A stretch of 64,000 nucleotides of DNA from Candidatus Ichthyocystis hellenicum. GTDB taxonomy: Bacteria; Pseudomonadota; Gammaproteobacteria; Burkholderiales; 2013Ark19i. This document shows, piece by piece, positions 28,377 to 37,448 of the stretch. The DNA is taken from NCBI RefSeq assembly GCF_001460935.1, contig NZ_LN906597.1, positions 1,441,825 to 1,505,824 on the forward strand, written 5' to 3'. Below the pieces are notes generated by a model. That model was not told the origin of the DNA. It made no database searches and saw only the letters and a list, made by a program, of their open reading frames with translations. The position numbers were made by a program, and so were the translations under genes. The stretch's first letter is position 1. Every line of letters starts with the position of its first letter.

Positions 28377-29236
28377 GAAACACTTCTCCACACTTTTAAT
28401 TGGGAACAGGCGATACCAGATCATACTAATATGCACCATTATGCATCATATCAACCAATTAATTCAAGTAATTAATTAATTAACTTTACAAACATAATTA
28501 TGATATTGACATCACAGATCCTATAAATCTAAGCAGATTAATTACCGAATATTAAAGAAATGAAAATAATTAATAATTAACTCATTAGAATAACTACCAT
28601 CCAATTCCGATTACAAAAATGTGATCAACAAGAAACACTCAATCAGAGAAAACAAAATATAAAGGAATGATCAGATTCAGGAAAAGAAACTCAATACAAA
28701 TTATGTTTATTACAAATATGATTAGATAATTAGTAAATTTTATCAATTAAATAAAATCTAAAAACAAAATGTGGCACCACTAGCAAATTACAAAAAAGAT
28801 TAACCTCTGTTGAGATATTTATGCAATACGCACAAATATTATCCGCATTAATTTATAAATAACATCATCTTATTTAAAATATTAGTGCAGTACCAACCGA
28901 CAACATTTATTATGAATTAGAATCATCAGCGCTATTTAAATTTTAAAATACAACATGATAATAATGCCAAAAGCAAATTATGTGTATTTAATCGCAAAGC
29001 TATGAAAAAATAATATCATACACGAAGCATAATTTTTCCAACAAACCTCAGTAACGAATAATGTTATCAGAAGTAAATGCAAAGATTTTACATACTTTCC
29101 TCGTAATGAGGAATTTTATATATTCATATAGTATGGATATTACTTACAGTGAATATAAGGACCTATCATTACCTAGTAATAATGAAGACATTTGAATCAA
29201 TGTTATGAGACAATGTGATTTTAAATTACAGTACCC
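28377..29236. other. AT-rich intergenic gap between divergent transporter genes
   Basis: About 860 bp separating the minus-strand ZIP gene from the plus-strand MFS gene. It must contain both promoters. It has many short AT palindromes (for example TTAATTAATTAATTAA near 28470), but I can name no specific regulator site and see no ORF. Confidence 0.45.
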
Positions 29237-30484
29237 ATGATAACTATGATAGAGAAAAATAAGTTACTTACCTCATTGGGAAACATTGTTGAGTGGTTTG
29301 ATTTTTCCCTGTATGGGTTCTTTGGTATAATTTTTTCCGAGGTTTTCTTCCCAAAAGATAACTCTCATATTAGATCATTACTGATGACTTATGGTATTTT
29401 TGCTGCAGGATTTGCCTCACGCCCTCTGGGAGGGCTTATGTTGGGAGTTTGCGGTGACAAATATGGACGACTATTTGCCTTACGTATGACTCCAATCATG
29501 ATGACAATTTCAACAGCCGCCATAGCTTTTCTTCCTACATATGAGCAAGCTGGATACCTTTCTACACTATTATTAATTATCCTAAGAATTGCACAAGGAA
29601 TATTAGTAAGTGGTGAATTTTCCGGTAACATTGCTTACCTATACGAAATTTCAAAAAAATGGAAATACTTTTGGGCCAGCGCTGCTAGCTTAACTGCAAC
29701 TTTAGGCACTTTTTTGGCATCAATAGTTGCTTGGGTTTCTTATGAGTTCTTACCAGAAAAATTTTTGCATACTTATGGCTGGAGAATTGCTTTTTTATTG
29801 ACGATACCTTTTGGAATAGCGGCTCATATTGCTCGAATACATATGGAAGAATCGCCAGAGTTTAAATTTTGCGGAGGAACAAGTAATCCTATAAAGTTGC
29901 TAATTAGCAAACACCGACATAATTTTTTCAGGTGTCTTTTTATTTCATGCTTAACCGCCACTATATTCTATTTCACATTTTTATTTTTACCTGTTTTTCT
30001 AATAAGATATAGAAATTTTGCTGAGGAAAATTCTCTGCTTAGAAATTCCATTTTTCTGTTACTTCATATAATTACAATCCCCATCTTTGCCATTTTAGTT
30101 AATAAGATTGGTATATACAAAGCAAACATCATAGCCATTTTGTCAGCTATGATCCTTTCAATTCCTTGTTTTTATTGGATATGTTATGGAAATCAATGGA
30201 AGATTTTTACCAGTTTTACTTGTCTGGCACTGTTAAATTCATTTTTGGCATCAGTAACTCCAGGATTAATTACCAAAATGACCCCAGTGGAAGTAAGATG
30301 CATTACCCTGTCCATGGTTATTAATTTCGTATACGGTATATTTGCAGGATTAATGCCAGTATGGGGACTATTCTTAGTTAAGTCTACTAATAACCTCATG
30401 GCACCAGGCATTTACTTATTTTTTATTTCTGCTATTTCTCTAACAGCAAGTGTTTTCAGCACAAAAAATTTAGGCAGTATATGA
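29237..30484 (+). CDS. MFS transporter, metabolite:H+ symporter (ProP-like)
   Basis: A 415-residue, 12-helix major facilitator protein of the inner membrane. The N-terminus GNIVEWFDFSLYGFF is the typical first helix of the metabolite:H+ symporter family (ProP, KgtP, CitA relatives). The loop 2-3 signature GDKYGRLFALRMTP and the RIAQGILVSGEFSGNIAYLYE helix follow, as does the GWRIAFLLTIPFGI end of helix 6. It probably exchanges a small solute such as proline, betaine or a dicarboxylate with protons; the substrate cannot be read from the sequence. ProP paralogs are common in intracellular bacteria. Its last codons overlap the start of a tyrosine recombinase gene by 4 nt (ATGA), which suggests a shared transcript. 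Confidence 0.85.
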   Translation: MITMIEKNKLLTSLGNIVEWFDFSLYGFFGIIFSEVFFPKDNSHIRSLLMTYGIFAAGFASRPLGGLMLGVCGDKYGRLFALRMTPIMMTISTAAIAFLPTYEQAGYLSTLLLIILRIAQGILVSGEFSGNIAYLYEISKKWKYFWASAASLTATLGTFLASIVAWVSYEFLPEKFLHTYGWRIAFLLTIPFGIAAHIARIHMEESPEFKFCGGTSNPIKLLISKHRHNFFRCLFISCLTATIFYFTFLFLPVFLIRYRNFAEENSLLRNSIFLLLHIITIPIFAILVNKIGIYKANIIAILSAMILSIPCFYWICYGNQWKIFTSFTCLALLNSFLASVTPGLITKMTPVEVRCITLSMVINFVYGIFAGLMPVWGLFLVKSTNNLMAPGIYLFFISAISLTASVFSTKNLGSI

Positions 30485-31473
30485 TTAAAGATAACAAAGA
30501 ATCGATGCTACATTATGATTCCTATCAAAGTGATAGTTTATCAGAAACGGAGCGCTCAAAACAAATAAGGGAATATATATGTGCATCTACAGCAGAAAAT
30601 ACCAGAAAAACATATCGCTCAGCTATAATTCAATTTGAACGTTGGGGAGGACGATTACCTGCAACTAAAGATATGTTAATTAAGTATATTTTAGGCAAAG
30701 CAAATCATCTTTGTCCATCAACGCTAAGCCTACACATGACTGCCATTTCTCAGTGGCATTGCTATCAAAATATACCTGACCCCTGCTCTGACCCCACAAT
30801 CAAGAAGATAATGATAGGAATTCGCAGAAAACATGGTCGACCATCCATTAAAGCAAAACCCTTGACCGTAACCAATATGATGTCATTTATTAATAACCTC
30901 TTATCCAAAGAAAAAAACATTAAAACAATACGTGATATGGCTTTACTTCAGGTGGCTTTTTTCGGTGCTTTTCGTAGATCAGAATTGGTAAATATACAAT
31001 TTGAAGACATTAGTTGGACAGAAAAAGGAGTAACAATAAACATAACACGATCCAAAACAGATCAAGAAGGTCATGGCAGTGCACGTGCAATTCCGTTTGG
31101 CAATCCTCCCATTTGCCCTGTAACTGCCCTACGTGAATGGATTATGGCTAGTAATTTAAATGAAGGTCCTGTCTTCAGGGCTATAAACCGCTGGAATCAC
31201 TTAGAATCAGCCCCACTTCACCCATCATCCATCAATATCTTTATTAAAAATATTGCCAAAGAATGTGGAATTAACCCCAAGCAAATAAGTAGCCACAGCT
31301 TTAGAAGGGGATTCTCTACTGCAGCTGCTAGCGAGAATATTAAATTTAGCTTAATAAAGAAACAAGGAGGATGGAAAAATGACTCAACGGTTCATGGGTA
31401 CATAGAAGAGGGATGTCAGTTTTCGGAAAATGCTGCCGGAGAATTGATGAAAATAATAAATACCAATTACTAA
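30481..31473 (+). CDS. Tyrosine recombinase/integrase
   Basis: A 330-residue site-specific recombinase that cuts and rejoins DNA through a covalent tyrosine link. An N-terminal SAM-like DNA-binding region (about 30-120, with TRKTYRSAIIQFERWG) is followed by the catalytic domain. Visible catalytic residues are Arg165 in FRRSEL, Lys192 in SKTDQ, His282 and Arg285 in SHSFRRG, Trp298 in GGWKND (in place of the second His, common in this group) and the nucleophile Tyr307 in HGYIEE. The HSFRRGFSTAAA plus GGWKND pattern is closer to the stand-alone recombinases of genomic islands and eukaryotic-type elements than to XerC/D. It starts inside the last codons of the MFS gene. I see no att repeats around it. 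Confidence 0.85.
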   Translation: MIKDNKESMLHYDSYQSDSLSETERSKQIREYICASTAENTRKTYRSAIIQFERWGGRLPATKDMLIKYILGKANHLCPSTLSLHMTAISQWHCYQNIPDPCSDPTIKKIMIGIRRKHGRPSIKAKPLTVTNMMSFINNLLSKEKNIKTIRDMALLQVAFFGAFRRSELVNIQFEDISWTEKGVTINITRSKTDQEGHGSARAIPFGNPPICPVTALREWIMASNLNEGPVFRAINRWNHLESAPLHPSSINIFIKNIAKECGINPKQISSHSFRRGFSTAAASENIKFSLIKKQGGWKNDSTVHGYIEEGCQFSENAAGELMKIINTNY

Positions 31474-31758
31474 TTAGTATATTTTTGTATTAGTAAACTC
31501 CTGGATTATTAATGCATCACCTCATATAAATAAATTCCACTCATAGATAATTGTCATCAACATACCACATTATTTGTTGGTGCAATTGCTATTTTTATTT
31601 AAAAATTATTTTATGTACAATATCCGTCAGTACTAACTTAGTTAGTGCGTTTATAGGAAAGCACACAGTGTACTTTATTTTTTAACTATTTATGCATTTC
31701 AGCCACATCAGAAATTAGTAATAAATATACCTACTGTACATAATAACCAAGGTTATTT

Positions 31759-34692
31759 ATGGAAAATTATTCCACCATTAATGGAGTTCAAAATACAGAA
31801 GAACATAGTTCAGATCAAGAATCTGAACCCTCTTGCAAAAAATCAGAATCAATTTGTGATAATTCACTATCATCACTAGACATTGATAATAGTATTTTCC
31901 CTAGAGATAGACCCCCATTGAGAAAAATGAGATCTTTCCTATGGAGCCAAAATCGGTCAGAAAGCATAGTAAGTAACTATATATCTCTCCCTATTGGAAG
32001 GTCATCATTAAATATTGAATCAGAATCATCGTTTTACGAAGATTGTAGCAATGAAGATACGGTTTTTGGAACATCAAAAATAAAACGAGGGTTTATGTCA
32101 ATTAGTATGGAATCCCTCAATACTAAAGATATTACTGAATCAGCAAAAAAAACTACATTTAAAGATAATTTTGAAAAAAGAAGAAGATCATCATCTTTAT
32201 CACATATTGATAAATCGATATTATTTGAAGAAAAAAAACCTAATCTCTATAAATACAGCATTTCAGAAGTTGATTTAAAAGACATTACGAAAAGGACAAA
32301 GAAATATCTGGCTGTTGCACTTGCTGAGGCAGAATTTCTATCCACACCCAAAACTATTTACAACAAAGAAGTCGCAAAAAAAGATAACACAATAGAAAAT
32401 GGTATGGATGAAGTTGATTTTCGATTAACTGGTATGGATGAAGTTGATTTTATAGCTCCAGATCATAAAAAAATAAATTTAATTTACACTAAAACAAAAT
32501 TGGGAGATTACGATAAAATCGATGTAAGGGATTGGAGAGAAGAAAGCAAAGAATGCAACCAAAGAAGAGGAACTAGATATACTGATGATTACTTAAGAAA
32601 TGAATTACTGGAGAAAACATTACTAAGAAACCCAGATGCAGAAACAGGAAAAGGAATAAATAAAATTTCTCCGTTAGCATTAGGTGGAGCTCACAGCAAA
32701 TTTTCTGGAAAAACCATTTTTATTCACAAAAGCAATAAAGGTAATTCTGTTTCTACGAATCTAGGAAATATCATAATTCCTGGTAACACCGATCTAAAAG
32801 AATCATTAAAATCACAATACTTAGGTCTAATATATCTAATATTCAATGATTTAAAAGAACTAGAAAAATCAATTCCTGAAATTTTAGAAACTACTAAATC
32901 TAAAGATCAAACTTGTTTTGTTTTAGATAACTTTGTGATTAAATCAAAAAAAGTACTGCTAATGTTTTTTAATTTAATATGTGACTTACCGGAAACAATA
33001 TTATCTAACCCTAGAATCATTACATCAAAAGAAGAATATGAGAGTGCATTTACGAGTGCTTTAAATACAAAGCTTGCTGAAAAAATAAAAGAATACGAAA
33101 AAACCCCAGAGTATTCCAGCATATTGAAAGGAATGAAAATTGGCGGTAACACTGATATATATAGTTATTTATTCAAAAATATTCAAAGCAAAGAAATTAT
33201 ATTTTCTATTCTACATGAGTCTAGGTTATTTCTTGAAAGAAACTCCAATTACAAGCCAAAATCAGTTCCAGAAGATGCACTAAATATTAGGCATTATCTT
33301 TATGAATCGTTATTTAGCAGTATATTTAATGACCTTGTATCAATTTTAGAAAAAAGAATAAATAAAATAAAGATCGATAATAACCTGCAAAACCATATAA
33401 ATAACAATATAGTAAGCAAAGAAGAATTAAGTGATTATTTGTATATTGGAAAATTTTATATATCACAAAAACTAGTACTAGGAATGGAATCATGTGTTGA
33501 TAGACTTTTGGAATTAAATAAAGACAAATTATCAAAATTTGAAATAAAACTTACCAAAGGAATTGCCCTTGGATATTTATCTAAAAAAGATATAGAAATT
33601 CATGTTGATAATTTTTTCGAAAAAGAAATATTTAAAAAAGATGAAGAAAACTACAATCAATTATTTTGTTTTATGAGAGAATTTATATCTAGGGTGACAA
33701 TAGTAACTTTAGAAGGGAAAAAAATCCCCGCCTCAATTGAAAAAAAGGAAGAAATTATATCATACTTTAAATTCTTTTTAAGCAAAAAATTAAATTCCAA
33801 GATTTTACTAGGAAATATGGTAGAAAGAATATCAGAAACAACTCCAATTATTTTTAATGGACCAAGAAGTCTTTCATTAGAACTAGCAAATAGCATTAAT
33901 AAAGTTTGCAAAACAGTTTCTGTAGAAATGGATAAATTAGTATCATTATCCATAGATTCTGTTACTGACCTTTACCTAAATGGTAGTACAGTTAGTATTG
34001 ATGAAGTTATAGAAGCAGAGACTTCTAATTTACATGAGCAATTTTATTATATTTCCAAATCAGTATGCCATGGAGAAGATAATTTAAAATCCCAAAAAAT
34101 TATTGGAGAAATATACAAGATTGTGGATTATAAAATGAGTGATCTATTAAAATGCTATGGAAACATATTGGAAAAAAGGCTGGAAAATATTTATACAAAC
34201 AAAATAGCTTACTTAAATAAGGAAGCCAGAACAAAAATACCGGATCAATGGAAGCCAATTATTTTTCATGTATCACAGGAAACATCAGAATCGGTTATTA
34301 AATGCATTGATGATGTTTGTAAAGAAATTTTATTAAAATTTAAAATTGTTACAAAAACTTTAGAGGAACGTGTGTGTAATTTATACATACATTCTGAAGA
34401 AGAAAATATAGCCAACATTCTAGAAAAAGAAGCGAGTAACTGCAAACAATTATTTATTGATATTTCTAAACAGAGCTGTAGAGGTGAATCTAATTTACGT
34501 GCAAAAAAAATACTCTGTGAAATATCAAAAGCAAAAAGATCGAGTGAAAAAGAAATACTCAGGTGTTACGGCAATCTACTGGAGAGAAGATTAAATAATG
34601 TCTACAAGTTTGAATTAATTAATCTAGAACATAAAATTAAACACAGAGCACCCATACTGTATCATCGCAAATACTCATCCACCAATAAGTGA
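31759..34692 (+). CDS. Large Lys/Glu-rich protein with C-terminal duplication, effector-like
   Basis: I do not recognise this 977-residue protein. Residues 1-150 are Ser-rich and disordered (HSSDQESEPSCKKSES). A short tandem repeat GMDEVDF occurs twice near residues 215-231 (30-bp DNA repeat at 32401 and 32431). The rest is highly charged and helical. Residues about 720-830 and 850-960 form an internal duplication: LYLNGSTVSIDEVIEAE...CHGEDNLKSQKIIGEI...LLKCYGNILEKRLENIY against LYIHSEEENIANILEKE...CRGESNLRAKKILCEI...ILRCYGNLLERRLNNVY. There is no signal peptide or membrane segment. An AAGG motif precedes the ATG. The position among other proteins with disordered N-termini suggests an effector-like role; this is inference. 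Confidence 0.75.
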   Translation: MENYSTINGVQNTEEHSSDQESEPSCKKSESICDNSLSSLDIDNSIFPRDRPPLRKMRSFLWSQNRSESIVSNYISLPIGRSSLNIESESSFYEDCSNEDTVFGTSKIKRGFMSISMESLNTKDITESAKKTTFKDNFEKRRRSSSLSHIDKSILFEEKKPNLYKYSISEVDLKDITKRTKKYLAVALAEAEFLSTPKTIYNKEVAKKDNTIENGMDEVDFRLTGMDEVDFIAPDHKKINLIYTKTKLGDYDKIDVRDWREESKECNQRRGTRYTDDYLRNELLEKTLLRNPDAETGKGINKISPLALGGAHSKFSGKTIFIHKSNKGNSVSTNLGNIIIPGNTDLKESLKSQYLGLIYLIFNDLKELEKSIPEILETTKSKDQTCFVLDNFVIKSKKVLLMFFNLICDLPETILSNPRIITSKEEYESAFTSALNTKLAEKIKEYEKTPEYSSILKGMKIGGNTDIYSYLFKNIQSKEIIFSILHESRLFLERNSNYKPKSVPEDALNIRHYLYESLFSSIFNDLVSILEKRINKIKIDNNLQNHINNNIVSKEELSDYLYIGKFYISQKLVLGMESCVDRLLELNKDKLSKFEIKLTKGIALGYLSKKDIEIHVDNFFEKEIFKKDEENYNQLFCFMREFISRVTIVTLEGKKIPASIEKKEEIISYFKFFLSKKLNSKILLGNMVERISETTPIIFNGPRSLSLELANSINKVCKTVSVEMDKLVSLSIDSVTDLYLNGSTVSIDEVIEAETSNLHEQFYYISKSVCHGEDNLKSQKIIGEIYKIVDYKMSDLLKCYGNILEKRLENIYTNKIAYLNKEARTKIPDQWKPIIFHVSQETSESVIKCIDDVCKEILLKFKIVTKTLEERVCNLYIHSEEENIANILEKEASNCKQLFIDISKQSCRGESNLRAKKILCEISKAKRSSEKEILRCYGNLLERRLNNVYKFELINLEHKIKHRAPILYHRKYSSTNK

Positions 34693-35003
34693 GAAACACT
34701 CCATTTTTCCTATGAACATTATGAACTTTACAAGAACTGTTAATAACATTTGTAATCAGTAAATACCCCTATTAACATTTACTAGTAATTTCTATATTGA
34801 AGGAATCTCCAATTACACTCAAATATCTAAAATATTATAATCGCATCAACGTATTAGTTCATAAGATACTTCAAGCATTTTACACTAGATAATATGTAAT
34901 CTACAGCTTAATTATGTAATTGAAACTTCCTATTGTGTTGTTACTGTAAAAATGAACTAATAAAGTAAAACATTAACAAAACTACAAGCAACTGGGATAA
35001 ATC
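34693..35003. other. Intergenic gap
   Basis: About 310 bp of AT-rich DNA between two plus-strand genes. No ORF, RNA gene or clear terminator is visible. Confidence 0.4.
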
Positions 35004-37376
35004 ATGGACAGAAGCAGATTGAATTCTAATAATAGCACCTTTCAACTTGGATCTGTTGACGAAACAGAACCTGAAGGCACAGGAAATTCTAGTGCTGCAA
35101 CAACTCATCCTCTTGCCGGGGAGGAAAGCACAATAACTGAAACAGAATCATTAACAAGCACAGACGATACAAGTTATTCATTATCTATCTGCAGTACTAG
35201 TACTGATACTAGCACTAGTGCCAGTACCAGTACCAGTAATAGTATTTATTCTACTACTAGCTGCCCAGACCTTAGTGCCCTCAACTACCAAGATATCAGC
35301 CATATCGGTCATAAAAATGTTACTTTTAGTTGTCCTAATCTTGGATCCATTTATGAACAGAGAACAAGAAGTAGAGCAGAAACTATTGACATTGGCGCTC
35401 CTTTCTTTATGGGAAAAATTGTTGATATTCCACTTTCTCAGCATAGTAAAGTACCATACGATAAACACATGGTATTGCCGGTTCCAGAAGGACTTGTAGA
35501 AAAACCATCCTATAAATTTAATCAGAGGTTTACAGCTGGCAGTAGAATTGTACCTCACACTGTAACTAGTAGAAGAAAAGAAGTTATTTACGAACATGTA
35601 AATGTAAGAATCGCTCCTACTCTCAGAGAGGCATCGCTTCTTAACAGTAAAAAAAATAAGAAAAAATCTATAAGGGAAAGGGTATTAAAATTCTTTAATA
35701 AGCAATCTGTTAATAAAGATAAAAACCAATGCAGCAGCAGTAAAGAAATTGCACCAAAACCTGACAGGCATAAAAATTTCACTCCTCCTCCTAGAGTACA
35801 CTATTATGAGAAAATAGATGATTATGCAATTGCACCAAAACCTGATAGGCATAGTAAAATAAATCCTACATCAGGAAGTGCTAATTACGAGGAAATGGTA
35901 AACACAAAATCACAGGAAAGTTATTCAACTCAAGAAAGTGCTAATTACGAGGCAATGGTAGACACAAAATCACAGGAAAGTTATTCAACTCAAGAAAGTG
36001 CTAATTACGAGGCAATGGTAGACACAAAATCACAGGAAAGTTCTTCACCCCAAGGAAGAAGTGCTTATGAACCTGTTGCTTATAAACCTGTTAGCGATAC
36101 AACTGACTCGGTAAAACTTCGCAGTACTGGAGCAAGACCTAAAGAGTATAAACAAGGACATTCGCAAAATCCCGCTAGTAAAAAAGATAGATACTTATCA
36201 TTAACTCCCCTGGGAGATATTGGACCGGACGAAGTAGATAGTTACAGATCTTTACGTACTCCTAAGAAAAGTAGTAGCCCAGAGGAGCAGTCTGCTGGTG
36301 CAGAAAAAAGAAATAGTGTATTTTATGGATCTTTACGTGCTCCTAAGAAAAGTAGTAGCCCAGAGGGACAGTCTGCTGGTGCAGAAAAAAGAAATAGTGC
36401 ATTTTATGGATCTTTAAGAACTTCTAAGACAAGTGGTAGCTCACACAAACACTCTGAAGATACTACTAGTACTAGAAGAAAAAAAGATAATAAATATTAC
36501 GTAGATCAAAGAACTTCATCACCAGAACAAGAATATGAACAAAGCAGAAACAGAACTGATTCTGCCGGTTCAAGAAGAAGTGGAAATGAAACCTATTATT
36601 ATAGTGGCTCAGATAAACCATACCTGTTACCCGAAAATACTTTAAGAAGAAAGGATTCTAAACACTCGGATCGCGCAAGAACCTCCCCAGAACAATATTA
36701 TGAACCACTTAAAGTCGTAGGTAAGATAGATAATTGGATGATTGTAGGAGAGTCTATACGAATCAGAGGCCATAATGAGTTTATTATTAATACTAGAAGA
36801 TCTAGTAATGATAATAAGTATTCTGCCCTTTCAAATCAAGTATCATCACATGCATCACCATTTTTGACAAAAATAGAAGCAGTTATGAGAAAGAGTTCGG
36901 GATTATCTACTTTAGGAAAATATTCGGATGACTTGTTAATTCCAGCTGTTCTTTTCATTGTTAGATCAGCTTTAGAAGAAATGAAATCCGATGTTAATAA
37001 TTTTGTAAAATCCATTTACTCGAAGTTGCTTACATTAGATCCTGATGCAATTAAGAAATTAATTGAAGAAAACAAACTTGTTTCTCACATAGAAGGTAAA
37101 TTTTTGTCTGAGTTAAGATCAAAGTTTAAAACCGAAAGAGATAGGTTACTTAAATTACATTATGAAAAAAATAAAATCAGTCTTACTGATATTATTAAAC
37201 AGGCCGTTGAACGTACTAGTTACGGTATGGAGCCAGAAGAGCTTAGGGAAAGAATAGAAGTTATGACTGGACTAGTAGCTAATGTGGTATCAGCATCCAT
37301 TGGCACATCAGACCTTGCTAAACTGGTAATTCGCAATGCTGCAGAAAAATTAAAGGATTTCTTAGAAAGTAATTAG
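35004..37376 (+). CDS. Repeat-rich Ser/Thr/Tyr protein, candidate effector
   Basis: A 790-residue protein that I do not recognise. The first 80 residues are Ser/Thr-rich with (ST)n-like stretches. Many short Tyr motifs follow: SIYEQR, VIYEHV, HYYEKI, then NYEEMV and two NYEAMV inside three exact 20-residue repeats (residues about 292-351), and AYEPVAYKPV. Two full plus one partial 27-residue repeats reading SLRTPKKSSSPEEQSAGAEK follow near residues 415-477. The C-terminal domain (from about 573) begins KIDNWMIVGESIRIRGHNEFIINTR and continues as a helical region. This domain recurs in the next gene (37449) and in part in 41511. The Y-x-x-M spacing is that of host PI3-kinase SH2 ligands, so host phosphorylation is conceivable. 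No signal peptide. Confidence 0.75.
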   Translation: MDRSRLNSNNSTFQLGSVDETEPEGTGNSSAATTHPLAGEESTITETESLTSTDDTSYSLSICSTSTDTSTSASTSTSNSIYSTTSCPDLSALNYQDISHIGHKNVTFSCPNLGSIYEQRTRSRAETIDIGAPFFMGKIVDIPLSQHSKVPYDKHMVLPVPEGLVEKPSYKFNQRFTAGSRIVPHTVTSRRKEVIYEHVNVRIAPTLREASLLNSKKNKKKSIRERVLKFFNKQSVNKDKNQCSSSKEIAPKPDRHKNFTPPPRVHYYEKIDDYAIAPKPDRHSKINPTSGSANYEEMVNTKSQESYSTQESANYEAMVDTKSQESYSTQESANYEAMVDTKSQESSSPQGRSAYEPVAYKPVSDTTDSVKLRSTGARPKEYKQGHSQNPASKKDRYLSLTPLGDIGPDEVDSYRSLRTPKKSSSPEEQSAGAEKRNSVFYGSLRAPKKSSSPEGQSAGAEKRNSAFYGSLRTSKTSGSSHKHSEDTTSTRRKKDNKYYVDQRTSSPEQEYEQSRNRTDSAGSRRSGNETYYYSGSDKPYLLPENTLRRKDSKHSDRARTSPEQYYEPLKVVGKIDNWMIVGESIRIRGHNEFIINTRRSSNDNKYSALSNQVSSHASPFLTKIEAVMRKSSGLSTLGKYSDDLLIPAVLFIVRSALEEMKSDVNNFVKSIYSKLLTLDPDAIKKLIEENKLVSHIEGKFLSELRSKFKTERDRLLKLHYEKNKISLTDIIKQAVERTSYGMEPEELRERIEVMTGLVANVVSASIGTSDLAKLVIRNAAEKLKDFLESN
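35877..36056 (+). repeat. Three tandem 60-bp in-frame repeats
   Basis: Three consecutive 60-bp units (starts at 35877, 35937, 35997) differ at only a few bases. Each encodes 20 residues containing ANYE(A/E)MV and TKSQES. The near-identity means recent expansion, and copy number is likely to vary between strains. Confidence 0.9.
36246..36434 (+). repeat. 81-bp in-frame tandem repeat, 2.3 copies
   Basis: Units start at 36246, 36327 and 36408 (the third is partial). Each full unit encodes 27 residues with SLRxPKKSSSPE and AGAEKRNS. The first two differ at few positions. Confidence 0.9.
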
Positions 37377-37448
37377 CCTTGGAATAAATTTAAAATGTTC
37401 CAATTTTAGTAATAAACATGTGGGCCATATAAAGATAAGAAAGTTTAC

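Noticed and set aside
35877-36056. CRISPR or minisatellite reading of the 60-bp repeats
   Set aside because: The repeats are contiguous, in frame and inside a long coding sequence, so they are protein repeats.
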